From Leptolyngbya sp. O-77 (GTDB taxonomy: Bacteria; Cyanobacteriota; Cyanobacteriia; Elainellales; Elainellaceae): a stretch of 64,000 nucleotides of DNA. Of the stretch, positions 28,090-37,032 are shown in pieces. The notes beneath the pieces are model-generated. The model was not told the origin of the DNA and did no database searches. It saw only the letters and a list, made by a program, of their open reading frames with translations. The number at the start of each line of letters is the position of its first letter. Position 1 is the stretch's first letter. The position numbers and the translations under genes are program-made. The stretch spans positions 1,959,001 to 2,023,000 of the forward strand of contig NZ_AP017367.1 of assembly GCF_001548395.1 (NCBI RefSeq), written 5' to 3'.

Positions 28090-28428
28090 TTAATCAACCC
28101 CCAAATACTCGTTCACATCCTCTAGCAGGCGCGTCAGTTCTGCTTCGGTCGTTAGCCGGATGCGGTCGTCGCGCACCGTCACCAGCACCTTCGCTGCAAA
28201 GGGGCTGGGCCAGATGTTGGGGTTGCAGAAAATTTCTAGAAACACCTCGCCCGTATGCTGATATTCCATCGGCGGTTTCGGGCTGGGACGACCGCCAGTG
28301 CCGCTAGACGATACAGCTTTCAGGTTTTCCATCAGCGTGGCGATCGCCCCCTTTAGCGCTTGCGCGGCTGCTGGCGAAAAGCTAAACGACACCGACCCTT
28401 CCACCAAATTTAATCTCAGTTGCGTCAT
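28090..28428 (-). CDS. Conserved hypothetical partner of the M15 peptidase
   Basis: The 112-residue product starts MTQLRLNLVEGSVSFSFSP. Its ATG overlaps the stop of the upstream peptidase gene (ATGA), so it is translationally coupled. It has no signal peptide or membrane helix. Residues 45-80 form a Gly/Pro-rich loop followed by strands (FLEIFCNPNIWPSP, AAKVLVTVRDDRIRLTT). I do not know this family; tight coupling suggests it works with the peptidase or in the same process. Confidence 0.75.
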   Translation of the reverse strand: MTQLRLNLVEGSVSFSFSPAAAQALKGAIATLMENLKAVSSSGTGGRPSPKPPMEYQHTGEVFLEIFCNPNIWPSPFAAKVLVTVRDDRIRLTTEAELTRLLEDVNEYLGVD

Positions 28429-29483
28429 CAAAAGCCCCACTTGCGTTTCACGCCTACATCTAGATGCAGAATATGCCGTCGGTTGCCCGCATAGATGCCC
28501 AGTCCGCCTGGCCACCAGCCCACCAGCATTTTCGCCAGATCTGCCCCCATATAGCCCTGCACGACAATATCCACCGCCCCCCCGCCGAGGTGCTGGCTGC
28601 GCCGCGCTCCGCCTGCTTTGGAGTTGAATGGCTCTGGACGATACCAAGAGGTAATCCGGAAGGGCTTGCCGATTTGCTGGCGGGCTTTTTCAAGCTGCGT
28701 CGCCAGTCTTACCATATTCTCTACATGCTCAGCCGTTTGGGGCAGTCGCGTGCAGTTGTGGGTCGCCTCGCCCCAGGTAAAGGAACCATTGGGAATAATC
28801 GGCTGGTCAGAATAGACTGTACCCCGATTTCCAACTAGCTTGATCTCCTTGCCAGAGAAGGTTTTGGGTGCGGCTGTCGGAGCCGCCGCAGCGGTCGCCA
28901 TTGCCACCGCCGGAGCCGCCACCGGAATCGGATACACTACTTTGTCATCAAATTTTACCTGGGCGTGTTGATCAGACACATGCCACAGGCTGATGCCGCG
29001 AATGTATTGCTCTGGATTGTTGATGGCAAAGCGAATCTGCCCTTTGAGTGTGCCGCTGGGGTCAGCATAGGCGTAGGAGTGCAGGTCAAAGGTCATGCCT
29101 TTAGGGACTTTGAAGATTTCTTCTTCGGTCAGTTCTTCGACGGGCACAGGGCGGCGCTTGATGACTGTATCTTGGGTAATTTCCAAAATCTGCGCGGCGG
29201 TTTGCTCCTCGATGGGATACACCACTTCGCCGTCTGCAACCACTTCGGCAAAGCGGTTGTAGATATACCAGGTGTTGAAGCCGCCGAGGTTGCCTTCCTT
29301 CAGCGCAAACTTGATGTGTTCATCAAAATCGCCTGCCGAGTCGGCATAGGCATAAGACTGAATCTCATATTCTGCGCCCGCTTCGACTTTGAATTGCTCG
29401 TTTGGCGGTAGATGACCCGACGTAAACGGACGACGCTTTAAAACTGCACGGCTGTCGGTGATTTTGATGATTTGCTTCGTCAT
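28428..29483 (-). CDS. M15-type D,D-peptidase with duplicated N-terminal domain
   Basis: The 351-residue protein ends in a peptidase M15_3 domain, which cleaves D-Ala-containing peptidoglycan stems. The zinc-site pattern is present: His and Asp in SQHLGGGAVDI and His in HILHLDVG. The N-terminal half is a duplication of about 80 residues: each copy has a KRRP segment, then YAYAD, a beta-rich stretch, and VVYPI (near residues 80 and 165). An Ala-rich linker follows. No signal peptide is visible, which is odd for an envelope enzyme. The ATG at 29483 follows AAGGA; a longer frame from 29537 is less likely. Confidence 0.85.
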   Translation of the reverse strand: MTKQIIKITDSRAVLKRRPFTSGHLPPNEQFKVEAGAEYEIQSYAYADSAGDFDEHIKFALKEGNLGGFNTWYIYNRFAEVVADGEVVYPIEEQTAAQILEITQDTVIKRRPVPVEELTEEEIFKVPKGMTFDLHSYAYADPSGTLKGQIRFAINNPEQYIRGISLWHVSDQHAQVKFDDKVVYPIPVAAPAVAMATAAAAPTAAPKTFSGKEIKLVGNRGTVYSDQPIIPNGSFTWGEATHNCTRLPQTAEHVENMVRLATQLEKARQQIGKPFRITSWYRPEPFNSKAGGARRSQHLGGGAVDIVVQGYMGADLAKMLVGWWPGGLGIYAGNRRHILHLDVGVKRKWGF

Positions 29484-29885
29484 CGGAAGATCCTTGGGAT
29501 AGATGCGAGGGGTGAGATGCAAGGGGGCTAGTTGCAACTGGCGAACCGCAAGCGAGACGGGATGTTCTGACAGGATGTTCTGACAGGGAGAGGTCGCTTG
29601 CAGGAAATCCAGTGACCCGGTTCAAGGAACAAGAATCATTGCTCTGTGATAGTTAAAAGGCGACTCAGCCAAAAGCCGGACAACCAGAGCCGGAGTTTGC
29701 AGTCAGAGTTTTCATCTGGTTGCAAGATTGCCCTGATCATATCAATCAGAAGGCGATCGCCTCCTTGCCAGAGCATTACGTTTCTCAAAGTATTTTGGCT
29801 TCCAACGTGCTTTGACCCTCAAAATAGTCCAGGTGTTTCGGTTCTTTTGCTGATTTGCCGCTTTTACTTCTTTGCAATCACCGCC

Positions 29886-30797
29886 ATGACTCGCCCAGAC
29901 CCTCGCGCCACGGTGCGCCGCGTACTGCTGATTACGCTGGTATTAAATTTGCTGGTGATGGCGCTCAAAGCCACTGTTGGATTTTTGACGGGTTCCCTCA
30001 GCCTGCTGGCCGACGCGCTGCACAGCGTTACCGACTCGGCTAACAACGTGCTGGGGCTGGTGGCCAGCCATTTCTCGTCGCCCCATCCCGACCGCGACCA
30101 TCCCTACGGGCACCAAAAGTTTGAAGCGGTGGGGGCATTGGGGATCAGCGCGTTTTTGGGCATTGCCTGTTTTGAAATCTTGCAGGGAGCCATCACTCGC
30201 ATTTTGGGCGGCGGCGAACCGTTGACCCTGGAGGGCTGGGAGCTGTGGCTTTTGCTGCTGGTGCTGGGGATCAATATTTTTGTCGCGTTTTACGAACGAC
30301 AGGTGGGAGAGCGCATTGGCAGCCCCATCCTGCTGGCCGATGCCCGACACACCATGAGTAATGTCTGGGTCACGATTACAGTCATCGCTGGACTGCTGGG
30401 CGTGTGGGTGCTGGGGGTGCAGTGGCTGGATGTGGCGCTGGCGTTTCCGGTGGCGCTGCTGGTCTTTTGGAGTGGTTGGCAGGTCTTGAAGGAAAACTTG
30501 CCCTGGCTAGTGGATGAAATGGCGATCGCCCCCGAAAAGATTTACGCCATCGTTACCCAGGTTGCGGGTGTGGTCAATTGCCACAGCATTGCCTCACGGG
30601 GGGTCGTGGGGCGGCAGGTGTTCATTGAAATGCATCTGGTGGTCAATGCTGGCGACGTGGAAACCGCCCACGATATCACCGAGGCAGTCGAAGCAGCGCT
30701 GGAAGACGCTTTTAGCCCCGTGCGAATTACGATTCACGTCGAGCCACAGAGTTATGTATCAAACCACCTGACCTACGATAGGACAGGAGAGGAGTAG
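29886..30797 (+). CDS. CDF-family divalent metal transporter
   Basis: The 303-residue exporter moves Zn2+, Fe2+ or Mn2+ out of the cytoplasm in exchange for H+. Six helices are predicted. The first half of the transport site is in ADALHSVTDSANN and the family motif HPYGHQKFEA follows. The second half, ADARHTMSNVWVT, has Asn where most zinc CDFs have Asp. The C-terminal cytoplasmic domain (VNCHSIASRG, EMHLVVNAGD, ITIHVEP) is complete. The ATG at 29886 is the natural start; the upstream open frame lacks homology. Confidence 0.92.
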   Translation: MTRPDPRATVRRVLLITLVLNLLVMALKATVGFLTGSLSLLADALHSVTDSANNVLGLVASHFSSPHPDRDHPYGHQKFEAVGALGISAFLGIACFEILQGAITRILGGGEPLTLEGWELWLLLLVLGINIFVAFYERQVGERIGSPILLADARHTMSNVWVTITVIAGLLGVWVLGVQWLDVALAFPVALLVFWSGWQVLKENLPWLVDEMAIAPEKIYAIVTQVAGVVNCHSIASRGVVGRQVFIEMHLVVNAGDVETAHDITEAVEAALEDAFSPVRITIHVEPQSYVSNHLTYDRTGEE

Positions 30798-30907
30798 AGC
30801 GATCGCCCTACTCCTCTAAGCTAGCTATGGATTTTACAAAATCGGTTAAGCACGCGCTGGCGATCGCTACACCAGCCACCTGATGCCAGCTACCTGATGC
30901 GGCCACC

Positions 30908-31138
30908 TTACGCCAGCCACTTTGCACTCAGCACGATTGTCAGCCCGATAAACAAAACCGTCAGCGTCCAGGTGACCCGATTCAGCGTCGTCTCGGCGCT
31001 CTTGGTGCTGGTAAACAGTTGTGCCTGTCCGCCCAGCCCACCCAGCCCGTCGCCTTTGGGGCTGTGCAGCAGCACTAGCACAATCAGTCCAACGGCGGAA
31101 ATCGCCCAGATTGCTTGAACAATAGAAACGAGGGTCAT
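30908..31138 (-). CDS. secG: Preprotein translocase subunit SecG
   Basis: The 76-residue subunit has two membrane helices (residues 3-23 and 52-72) joined by the loop HSPKGDGLGGLGG, the SecG signature. It assists SecYE in protein export. It is downstream of gpmI on the same strand, a common cyanobacterial order. Confidence 0.95.
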   Translation of the reverse strand: MTLVSIVQAIWAISAVGLIVLVLLHSPKGDGLGGLGGQAQLFTSTKSAETTLNRVTWTLTVLFIGLTIVLSAKWLA

Positions 31139-31172
31139 GAGGGGTTAGGGGTTAAGGATTAGGGGTTAGGGC
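31139..31172. repeat. GGGGTTAGGGGTTA short repeat
   Basis: A run of GGGGTTAGG units directly upstream of the secG start, similar to the one at 22523-22540 upstream of the sugar ATPase gene. Confidence 0.6.
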
Positions 31173-31329
31173 GAATCAATCGGCACGCTAGAACGGTGCA
31201 GGACGATTCCACACGTCACCCTTGAAAACAAGTCGTATTCTATTCTATCGAGAGTTTGGCGCGGTGAAAACCGTCTGCGGTTAGGGCGATCGCCCAAGCT
31301 GCACCCTTTCACACCTACCCCTACTTTCT

Positions 31330-32928
31330 CTACAGCGAAACCCGCACCGGAGTCCGATTCTGGCGCACGTCAAAGCCGACGGGTTCAATCAGCGACCGCC
31401 CCGTCATTTCCACAGGCTGGGGAATCCGCAAAATTTCCAGAATAGTTGGCGCAATGTCTGCCAGGATGCCGCCGTCGCGCAGGGCCACGTCGGTGCCGTG
31501 GCCAGGAATCTTCCGCTTTTCGCCCTCGACTAGGATGAAGGGCACGGGATTGGTCGTGTGGGCCGTCCAGGGCCGTCCATCCTCATCCAGCATGACTTCG
31601 GCGTTGCCGTGGTCGGCGGTAATTAGCGCAGTGCCGCCCGCTCTGCCAATGGCTTCGAGCAGTCGTCCGACACAGCGATCGACCGTCTCGACCGCCTGAA
31701 CCGCAGCCTCCATTTTGCCCGTGTGCCCCACCATGTCAGGATTGGCGTAGTTGATGACGATCAGCGCGTAGATGCCTTGCTCAATGGCGGCGATCGCCCC
31801 ATCGGTTACGGCTTCGGCCGACATCGTAGGCGCACTGTCGTAGGTGGGCACCTGGGGACTGGGCACCATCGCCCGGTCTTCGCCCTCAAAGGGTTCCTCA
31901 ATGCCGCCGTTAAAGAAGTAGGTAACGTGGGCGTATTTCTCGGTTTCCGAGGTGCGGAACTGGCGCAACCCATTGCGAGAAATGACTTCACCCAAAATAT
32001 TGCTGAAATCTTGCGGCAAGAAGGCAACCAGCACCGGGAAGGTGGGGTCGTATTGGGTGAAGGTGACAAACGTCAGGTTAGGAATTTGCGTCCGCTCGAA
32101 CCCGCTGAAGTTGGGATCTACAAAGACCTGAGTCAGTTGACGCGCCCGGTCGGGACGAAAGTTGTAGAAGATGACCCCATCGCCCTCGCTGACGGCCCCA
32201 GGTGCAATCCGCGTCGGTTTAACAAACTCATCCGTCACGTTTTCAGCGTAGAAGGCTTTCAGCACTTCTAGCGCTGTACGACCGTCGCCCTCGCCGTCCT
32301 GGGTCATTAGGTCATAGGCGGCCTGGGTGCGCTCCCAGCGGCGATCGCGATCCATGCTGTAATAGCGTCCGCTGAGGGTGACAATACGCCCTACCCCAAT
32401 TTCGTCAATATAGCGCTGGATCGTTTCCAGGGCAGCGAGTCCATCCGTTGGTCGGGTGTCTCGCCCATCGGTGATGACATGAATGCACACCTCGGAAATG
32501 TTCTGCTCCTTGGCTAGCTCCAGCAATCCTGACAGATGGCTGATGTGGGAATGCACGCCGCCATCGGAACATAGCCCGACAAGATGCAGCTTGCCCCCGC
32601 TCTGACGCACGGCTTCACAGGCCTTGAGCAGGGCAGAGTTGCTCAGAATCGTGCCGTCTTCCACCGCGTCGCTGATACGGACGAGTTCCTGAGGGACAAC
32701 GCGCCCTGCGCCAATATTCAAGTGCCCCACTTCGGAGTTGCCCATTTGTCCTTCGGGTAGCCCAACGCTTTTGCCGGAGGCTTGCAGCAGGGTATGGGGA
32801 TAGGCCGCCCAGAGGCTATCCATTACGGGCGTTTGGGCAGTGGCGATCGCATTGCCGTCATCGCTGGGACAATAGCCCCACCCGTCTAGAATGACCAGAA
32901 CTACTGGAGAGATTGGCGCTTGTGCCAT
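31330..32928 (-). CDS. gpmI: 2,3-bisphosphoglycerate-independent phosphoglycerate mutase
   Basis: The 532-residue glycolytic enzyme interconverts 3- and 2-phosphoglycerate through a phosphoserine. The metal site begins with VLVILDGWGYCP and the catalytic serine lies in GNSEVGH near residue 65. TADHGNAEVM and GHGTDVALRDGG near the C-terminus complete the second metal site. It is full length. In cyanobacteria this enzyme controls carbon flow out of the Calvin cycle (PirC/PII control is known in Synechocystis). Confidence 0.97.
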   Translation of the reverse strand: MAQAPISPVVLVILDGWGYCPSDDGNAIATAQTPVMDSLWAAYPHTLLQASGKSVGLPEGQMGNSEVGHLNIGAGRVVPQELVRISDAVEDGTILSNSALLKACEAVRQSGGKLHLVGLCSDGGVHSHISHLSGLLELAKEQNISEVCIHVITDGRDTRPTDGLAALETIQRYIDEIGVGRIVTLSGRYYSMDRDRRWERTQAAYDLMTQDGEGDGRTALEVLKAFYAENVTDEFVKPTRIAPGAVSEGDGVIFYNFRPDRARQLTQVFVDPNFSGFERTQIPNLTFVTFTQYDPTFPVLVAFLPQDFSNILGEVISRNGLRQFRTSETEKYAHVTYFFNGGIEEPFEGEDRAMVPSPQVPTYDSAPTMSAEAVTDGAIAAIEQGIYALIVINYANPDMVGHTGKMEAAVQAVETVDRCVGRLLEAIGRAGGTALITADHGNAEVMLDEDGRPWTAHTTNPVPFILVEGEKRKIPGHGTDVALRDGGILADIAPTILEILRIPQPVEMTGRSLIEPVGFDVRQNRTPVRVSL

Positions 32929-33689
32929 GAGAATCGCCTGAATGACAACAGATTAGGAACGGAATTCAGTGCTTAAAACAATTAAACAATTGAGTATGTA
33001 AATAGTTACATGAGTGATGCAAATTTTCCAGCAATAATATCACCCAATTCTTAAAAATCACCTAACTCTATCAGGAAAAAGATTTTTATGGAGCTTATGT
33101 AAGGAATTGAGTAGTTTTCCTGAGTAATTTCACCCAGGTGAATTAAGGATGACTCTGCCGCGTCCCGCTACCAGTTCAGACAGGGTTCTCAATTCTCAGC
33201 GCACTCAGAAAATACTGCGATACCAAAGTTTTGAAAAGCTGACATGCTCTCTAGGTCTAGGGTATTAGCCCTTGTCCTGACTTAAGGACTGGTTAAGAAA
33301 CCTGGTGTGAATCCTCACGTTTCTCCGCATGTATGGGGCATTACAAAACTAGCTAAACCGATAAAGCGACACTCTCGATCTCGGTTTTATCCTGGAGATT
33401 CTCAGGATCAAGCTGACTTGGATTTCCTGCCACAAAACCGTTGAGCTTCAAGCACAAGAAACTGTTATTCAACCGATTAGCAATCATTAGCAATCATTAG
33501 CAATCATTAGCAATCACTGACAATCAACTGTAGCAATTAACGGTCAATTCGCTACGGATTGCGATCCCCAGTTTGTCCAGATTCTTGAATTGCGTCATGT
33601 TCATCTCTGATCCCTGTACTGATGCCCTCTATTTCATTTAGGCGGAACGCAACCTCACGACTCGCACCTTTACAGTGGCGATCGCCCTT
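32929..33689. other. Intergenic region upstream of gpmI
   Basis: This 761-base region contains the palindrome ATGTAA-ATAG-TTACAT (32996-33011) near the gpmI start, which resembles but does not match an NtcA site (GTA-N8-TAC). A tandem array of ATTAGCAATC units (33477-33525) is also present. No gene is seen. Confidence 0.6.
33477..33525. repeat. Tandem 10-bp repeat (ATTAGCAATC)
   Basis: Four consecutive copies of a 10-base unit followed by a degenerate fifth (CACTGACAATC). Confidence 0.85.
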
Positions 33690-35402
33690 TCAAGACGATT
33701 CTTTTTTGGCTTTCATTTTCTGTTTCTGCTTGTCGCGCTTGGCGGCGGCTTTGGCAGCTTTTTCGGCGGCGATCGCCTCCAGTTTGGCGCGTTCTCGCTC
33801 CTCCGCCACCTTTTCCAGGTAATAGTGATAATCGCCGCGATAGAGCCGCAGTTCTCCGTCGCGCACCTCGACAATTTTGGTCGCCACCTGGGAAATGAAA
33901 TAACGGTCGTGCGACACCACAATCAGCGTGCCGTCGTAGTTTTGAATGGCTTCCTCCAGCATTTCCTTGGCGGGGATGTCGAGGTGGTTGGTCGGCTCAT
34001 CCAAAATCATCAAATTCACCGGACGCAGCAGCATTTTTGCCAGCGCCAGCCGCGCTTTTTCGCCACCGCTGAGGGCTTCCACCTTCTTAAACACCATGTC
34101 CTTGCTAAACAGGAATCGCCCCAGCAACGTCCGCACTTCTTCGTTTGTCCAGTCGGGCACTTCGTCGTGAATCGTTTGCATCACGGTCTTGCTGAGATCC
34201 AGCGCCTCAGCCTGGTTTTGCTCAAAATAGCCGGGGATCACGTTGTGGTCGCCGAGGGACACTTTGCCATCGGTGGGCTGCTCCATGCCCATGATCAGCC
34301 GCAGCAACGTGGACTTGCCGCAGCCGTTGGGCCCCAGAAACGCAATGCGATCGCCCCGCTCGATCAGCAGGTTTGCGCCCAAAAACAAAATTTTGTCTTC
34401 GTAGGTGTGGGTCAAGTCCTGGATCATCACCACTTCGCGGCCACTGCGGGGGGCGTCGGGAAATCGAAACTGGAGCGTCCGCACGCTGCCCGTCGGCGCT
34501 TCGATCCGCTCGATTTTTTCAAGCTGCTTTTCGCGGCTTTTGGCCTGGGTGCTGCGGGTGGCGCTGGCGCGAAACCGATCGACAAAGGCCTGCTGCTTCT
34601 CCAGTTCCTTTTGCTGTCGCTCGTAGGCAGAGAGTTGCGCCATCTGGGCTTCTTCTTTTTGCTGGAGATAGGCAGTGTAGTTGCCCAGGTAGGTGGTGGA
34701 CACGCCGCGCTCGGTTTCTACAATCTGCGTGCAGAGGCGATCGAGAAACTCCCGGTCGTGGGAGACGATCACCATCGGCGTGGTCAGCCCTTTGAGATAG
34801 GTTTCCAGCCACTCGATGGTTTCCAGGTCGAGGTGGTTGGTCGGCTCGTCCAGCAGCAGCAAATCGGGCGATTGCAGCAGGATTTTGCCGAGGCTCATCC
34901 GCATTTGCCAGCCGCCGCTGAAGGCGCTGACGGGGCGATCGCCATCTTCGGCAGTAAAGCCCATTTCCGGCAGGATTTTTTCAATCTTGGCTTCTAGCCC
35001 GTAGCCGTCCATCGCTTCAAACTTGCGCTGGAGCCGATCAAGCTGGTGGATCAGGTCGTCCAGTTCCTCTGGCGAGGCGGTCTGCATCTGGTGCTGCACG
35101 TCTGCCAGCCGTTCATGAATCTGATTCACTTCGGCAAAGGCCCGCCAAAACTCGTCGCGCACCGTGCGGTTCGGATCGACCTCAAATTCCTGGGTCAGGT
35201 AGGCAATGTGCAGACTGGCGGGGCGAATGATTTCCCCAGTCGTTGGCTCCATTTCGCCTGCGATGATCTTGAGCTGGGTGGATTTGCCCGCGCCGTTGAC
35301 CCCTACCAACCCGACGCGATCGCCCGGTTTCACTTCCCAGTTGATATCCTTCAGGACTTCGCCCGTAGGATAGATTTTGCTGATGTGTTCCAAACGCAGC
35401 AT
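33690..35402 (-). CDS. ABC-F family ATPase
   Basis: The 570-residue soluble protein has two ATPase cassettes and no membrane part, as in ribosome-acting ABC-F proteins. Cassette one has GVNGAGKST, SGGWQMRMSLGKIL and LLLLDEPTNHLD; cassette two has GPNGCGKST, SGGEKARLALAKML and LMILDEPTNHLD. The linker is a charged coiled coil (YERQQKELEKQQAFV). The C-terminus is a Lys/Ala-rich helix. It resembles the Uup/YdiF branch rather than antibiotic-resistance members, so a translation or ribosome-rescue role is likely. Confidence 0.93.
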   Translation of the reverse strand: MLRLEHISKIYPTGEVLKDINWEVKPGDRVGLVGVNGAGKSTQLKIIAGEMEPTTGEIIRPASLHIAYLTQEFEVDPNRTVRDEFWRAFAEVNQIHERLADVQHQMQTASPEELDDLIHQLDRLQRKFEAMDGYGLEAKIEKILPEMGFTAEDGDRPVSAFSGGWQMRMSLGKILLQSPDLLLLDEPTNHLDLETIEWLETYLKGLTTPMVIVSHDREFLDRLCTQIVETERGVSTTYLGNYTAYLQQKEEAQMAQLSAYERQQKELEKQQAFVDRFRASATRSTQAKSREKQLEKIERIEAPTGSVRTLQFRFPDAPRSGREVVMIQDLTHTYEDKILFLGANLLIERGDRIAFLGPNGCGKSTLLRLIMGMEQPTDGKVSLGDHNVIPGYFEQNQAEALDLSKTVMQTIHDEVPDWTNEEVRTLLGRFLFSKDMVFKKVEALSGGEKARLALAKMLLRPVNLMILDEPTNHLDIPAKEMLEEAIQNYDGTLIVVSHDRYFISQVATKIVEVRDGELRLYRGDYHYYLEKVAEERERAKLEAIAAEKAAKAAAKRDKQKQKMKAKKESS

Positions 35403-35613
35403 GGGTGACCTTGTGATAGGAGCGCGGTGATAGGAGCGCGATGAACCTGGCCAACACTCATCCGTTACAGTCGGTCATGAATTCGTGTAAAGCTCTCCAT
35501 AATCTTAAGCATTTTTTAAGCATTATGGTTCGCTCTGCCCAGAAGGTTGGAGCAGCGACCAGAGAGTCGTCCTGAGAAAGATGCGAGAAAGATGCAGCCG
35601 TAGCGTTTGCCCG

Positions 35614-36216
35614 TCACCAAATCTTTTCGAGACGCAGCACAAACCCCGGCAGCACAGGGTCACCCCTGAGCGTTTCTGGATTTTCCAAGACCTGTACCGG
35701 GCGATCGCGCTGATACACATACACCGTGCGACCAGGGCGATCGATCAGCCAGCCCAGGCTTGCGCCGTTGTCGAGATACTCCTGCATCTTGTCTTGCAGC
35801 AGGTTGAGGCGATCGCTCGCAGACCGCAACTCCACCACAAAATCAGGGCAAATCGGGGCAAAGGAGGCCTGTTGTTCGCCCCTCAGCGCGTTCCAGCGAT
35901 CTAGCCGAATCCACGCCGCATCGGGCGATCGAATAGCTCCATTGGGCAGCGTAAACCCCGTACTGGAATCAAAGCATTCTCCCAATTCTGTCTCGTCATT
36001 CCAGTTGCAAAGCTGCTGGCTGATTTTGGCGTTTCGGTTTCCACTATCAGAAAACGTGGGGGGCATAATCATTACGACTCCGGTGGCGCTGCGCTCGATT
36101 CGCAGGTCGGGGTTGGCACGGCATAGCTCATGAAACTGCTCCAGACCTAGCGACATCTGAGCAGGCAACTCCACGGTCAGCGGTGTCAGTTCAGCGTGAA
36201 TGCGGAGCGTCGTCAT
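35614..36216 (-). CDS. Uma2-family PD-(D/E)XK nuclease-like protein
   Basis: The 200-residue protein belongs to the Uma2 family, highly expanded in cyanobacteria. It has RSPDAAWIRLDRW and PDFVVELRSASD, the nuclease-fold acidic positions, but Arg replaces the usual Lys after the Glu. LLQDKMQEYLDNGASLGWLID and VYVYQRD are typical. The role of the family is unknown; transposon-derived or defence functions are suggested. Confidence 0.92.
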   Translation of the reverse strand: MTTLRIHAELTPLTVELPAQMSLGLEQFHELCRANPDLRIERSATGVVMIMPPTFSDSGNRNAKISQQLCNWNDETELGECFDSSTGFTLPNGAIRSPDAAWIRLDRWNALRGEQQASFAPICPDFVVELRSASDRLNLLQDKMQEYLDNGASLGWLIDRPGRTVYVYQRDRPVQVLENPETLRGDPVLPGFVLRLEKIW

Positions 36217-36339
36217 AGGGTACTCATGGGGTACTCATGGAGTTCTCTGGGTTTCGGCGGAAAGCGGACGGTTGAGGCCATTGTAGTGCGACTGTAGTGC
36301 AACAGCAGAGCCAGGGTCAGAACCCCAAATCCATCCCAA

Positions 36340-36380
36340 CTTCTCCAGTTAGAATCCCCAATCCAAAATCCAAAATCCCC
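36340..36380. repeat. AATCCAAAATC short repeat
   Basis: Three tandem units of the intergenic AATCCAAAATC family between the Uma2 and membrane-protein genes. Confidence 0.65.
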
Positions 36381-36398
36381 CCAAGCCATCACCCAGAG

Positions 36399-36893
36399 TT
36401 ATCGTTGGTCAATACTAGAGATGAGAGGTCTGGACGGCTGGGCGTTGCTCGCTTCTAAGCTAGCTTCCCCAACCAGGGTTTTCAGTTCCACCAGCAATTG
36501 CTCCTCTTCGCGGTGCAGTTCCGTCAGCCGGGTGAGAATCTGGTCAAGCCGCTGGGTAGAGTTGTCTGAGTCGGCGTTGCTGGAGGGTCGGGTCGAAGAA
36601 GAGTGTGACAGCCTCTTTGCAAGCTGGAATCCGCCGCCAAAAATAGACGCAAATAGCCACAGCGGCATCTGAAACAGCCGCAGCCAGAGGTTTTCTGTGA
36701 GTCGCCCGATCGCGCCGAAGAGACCCACCAGCAGGGCGATCGCCCCGATGACCAGTCCCAGGGTCCACAGGGGATGTGTTACCAGCCATTGCGCGATTGG
36801 GTGTGCGACTAGCCAGGTTTGCAGTGGGGTGCTGAGGGATTTCAAAAGGCGATCGCCCAGTCCATCCAGCAGGGATTGTCCAAACGGGTTCAT
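36399..36893 (-). CDS. Hypothetical membrane protein with C-terminal coiled coil
   Basis: The 164-residue product has an amphipathic N-terminus and a strong membrane helix (TLGLVIGAIALLVGLFGAIG). A second hydrophobic segment follows (FQMPLWLFASIFGGGF). The C-terminus is predicted coiled coil (LDQILTRLTELHREEEQLLVELKTLV). No family is recognised beyond similar cyanobacterial hypotheticals. It lies 139 bases downstream of dnaB on the same strand. Confidence 0.72.
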   Translation of the reverse strand: MNPFGQSLLDGLGDRLLKSLSTPLQTWLVAHPIAQWLVTHPLWTLGLVIGAIALLVGLFGAIGRLTENLWLRLFQMPLWLFASIFGGGFQLAKRLSHSSSTRPSSNADSDNSTQRLDQILTRLTELHREEEQLLVELKTLVGEASLEASNAQPSRPLISSIDQR

Positions 36894-37032
36894 GAGAAAT
36901 TAGGGGGAGAGATCCAGACAGCGCAGGCGGCAAACGGCATCGCAAAAGACACCTGCATAACGTGCATAATCAGAGTCTTCACGATAACCGCAAATTTCTA
37001 ACCCCTGACCCCGCTGCCCAAAATCCCCAAGC

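Noticed and set aside
32996..33011. Palindrome ATGTAA-ATAG-TTACAT as an NtcA site upstream of gpmI
   Set aside because: The GTA and TAC half-sites are 6 bases apart instead of 8, so it does not fit the NtcA consensus.
33675..34997. 440-codon rightward frame
   Set aside because: It is antisense to the ABC-F gene, whose motifs are all intact on the minus strand.
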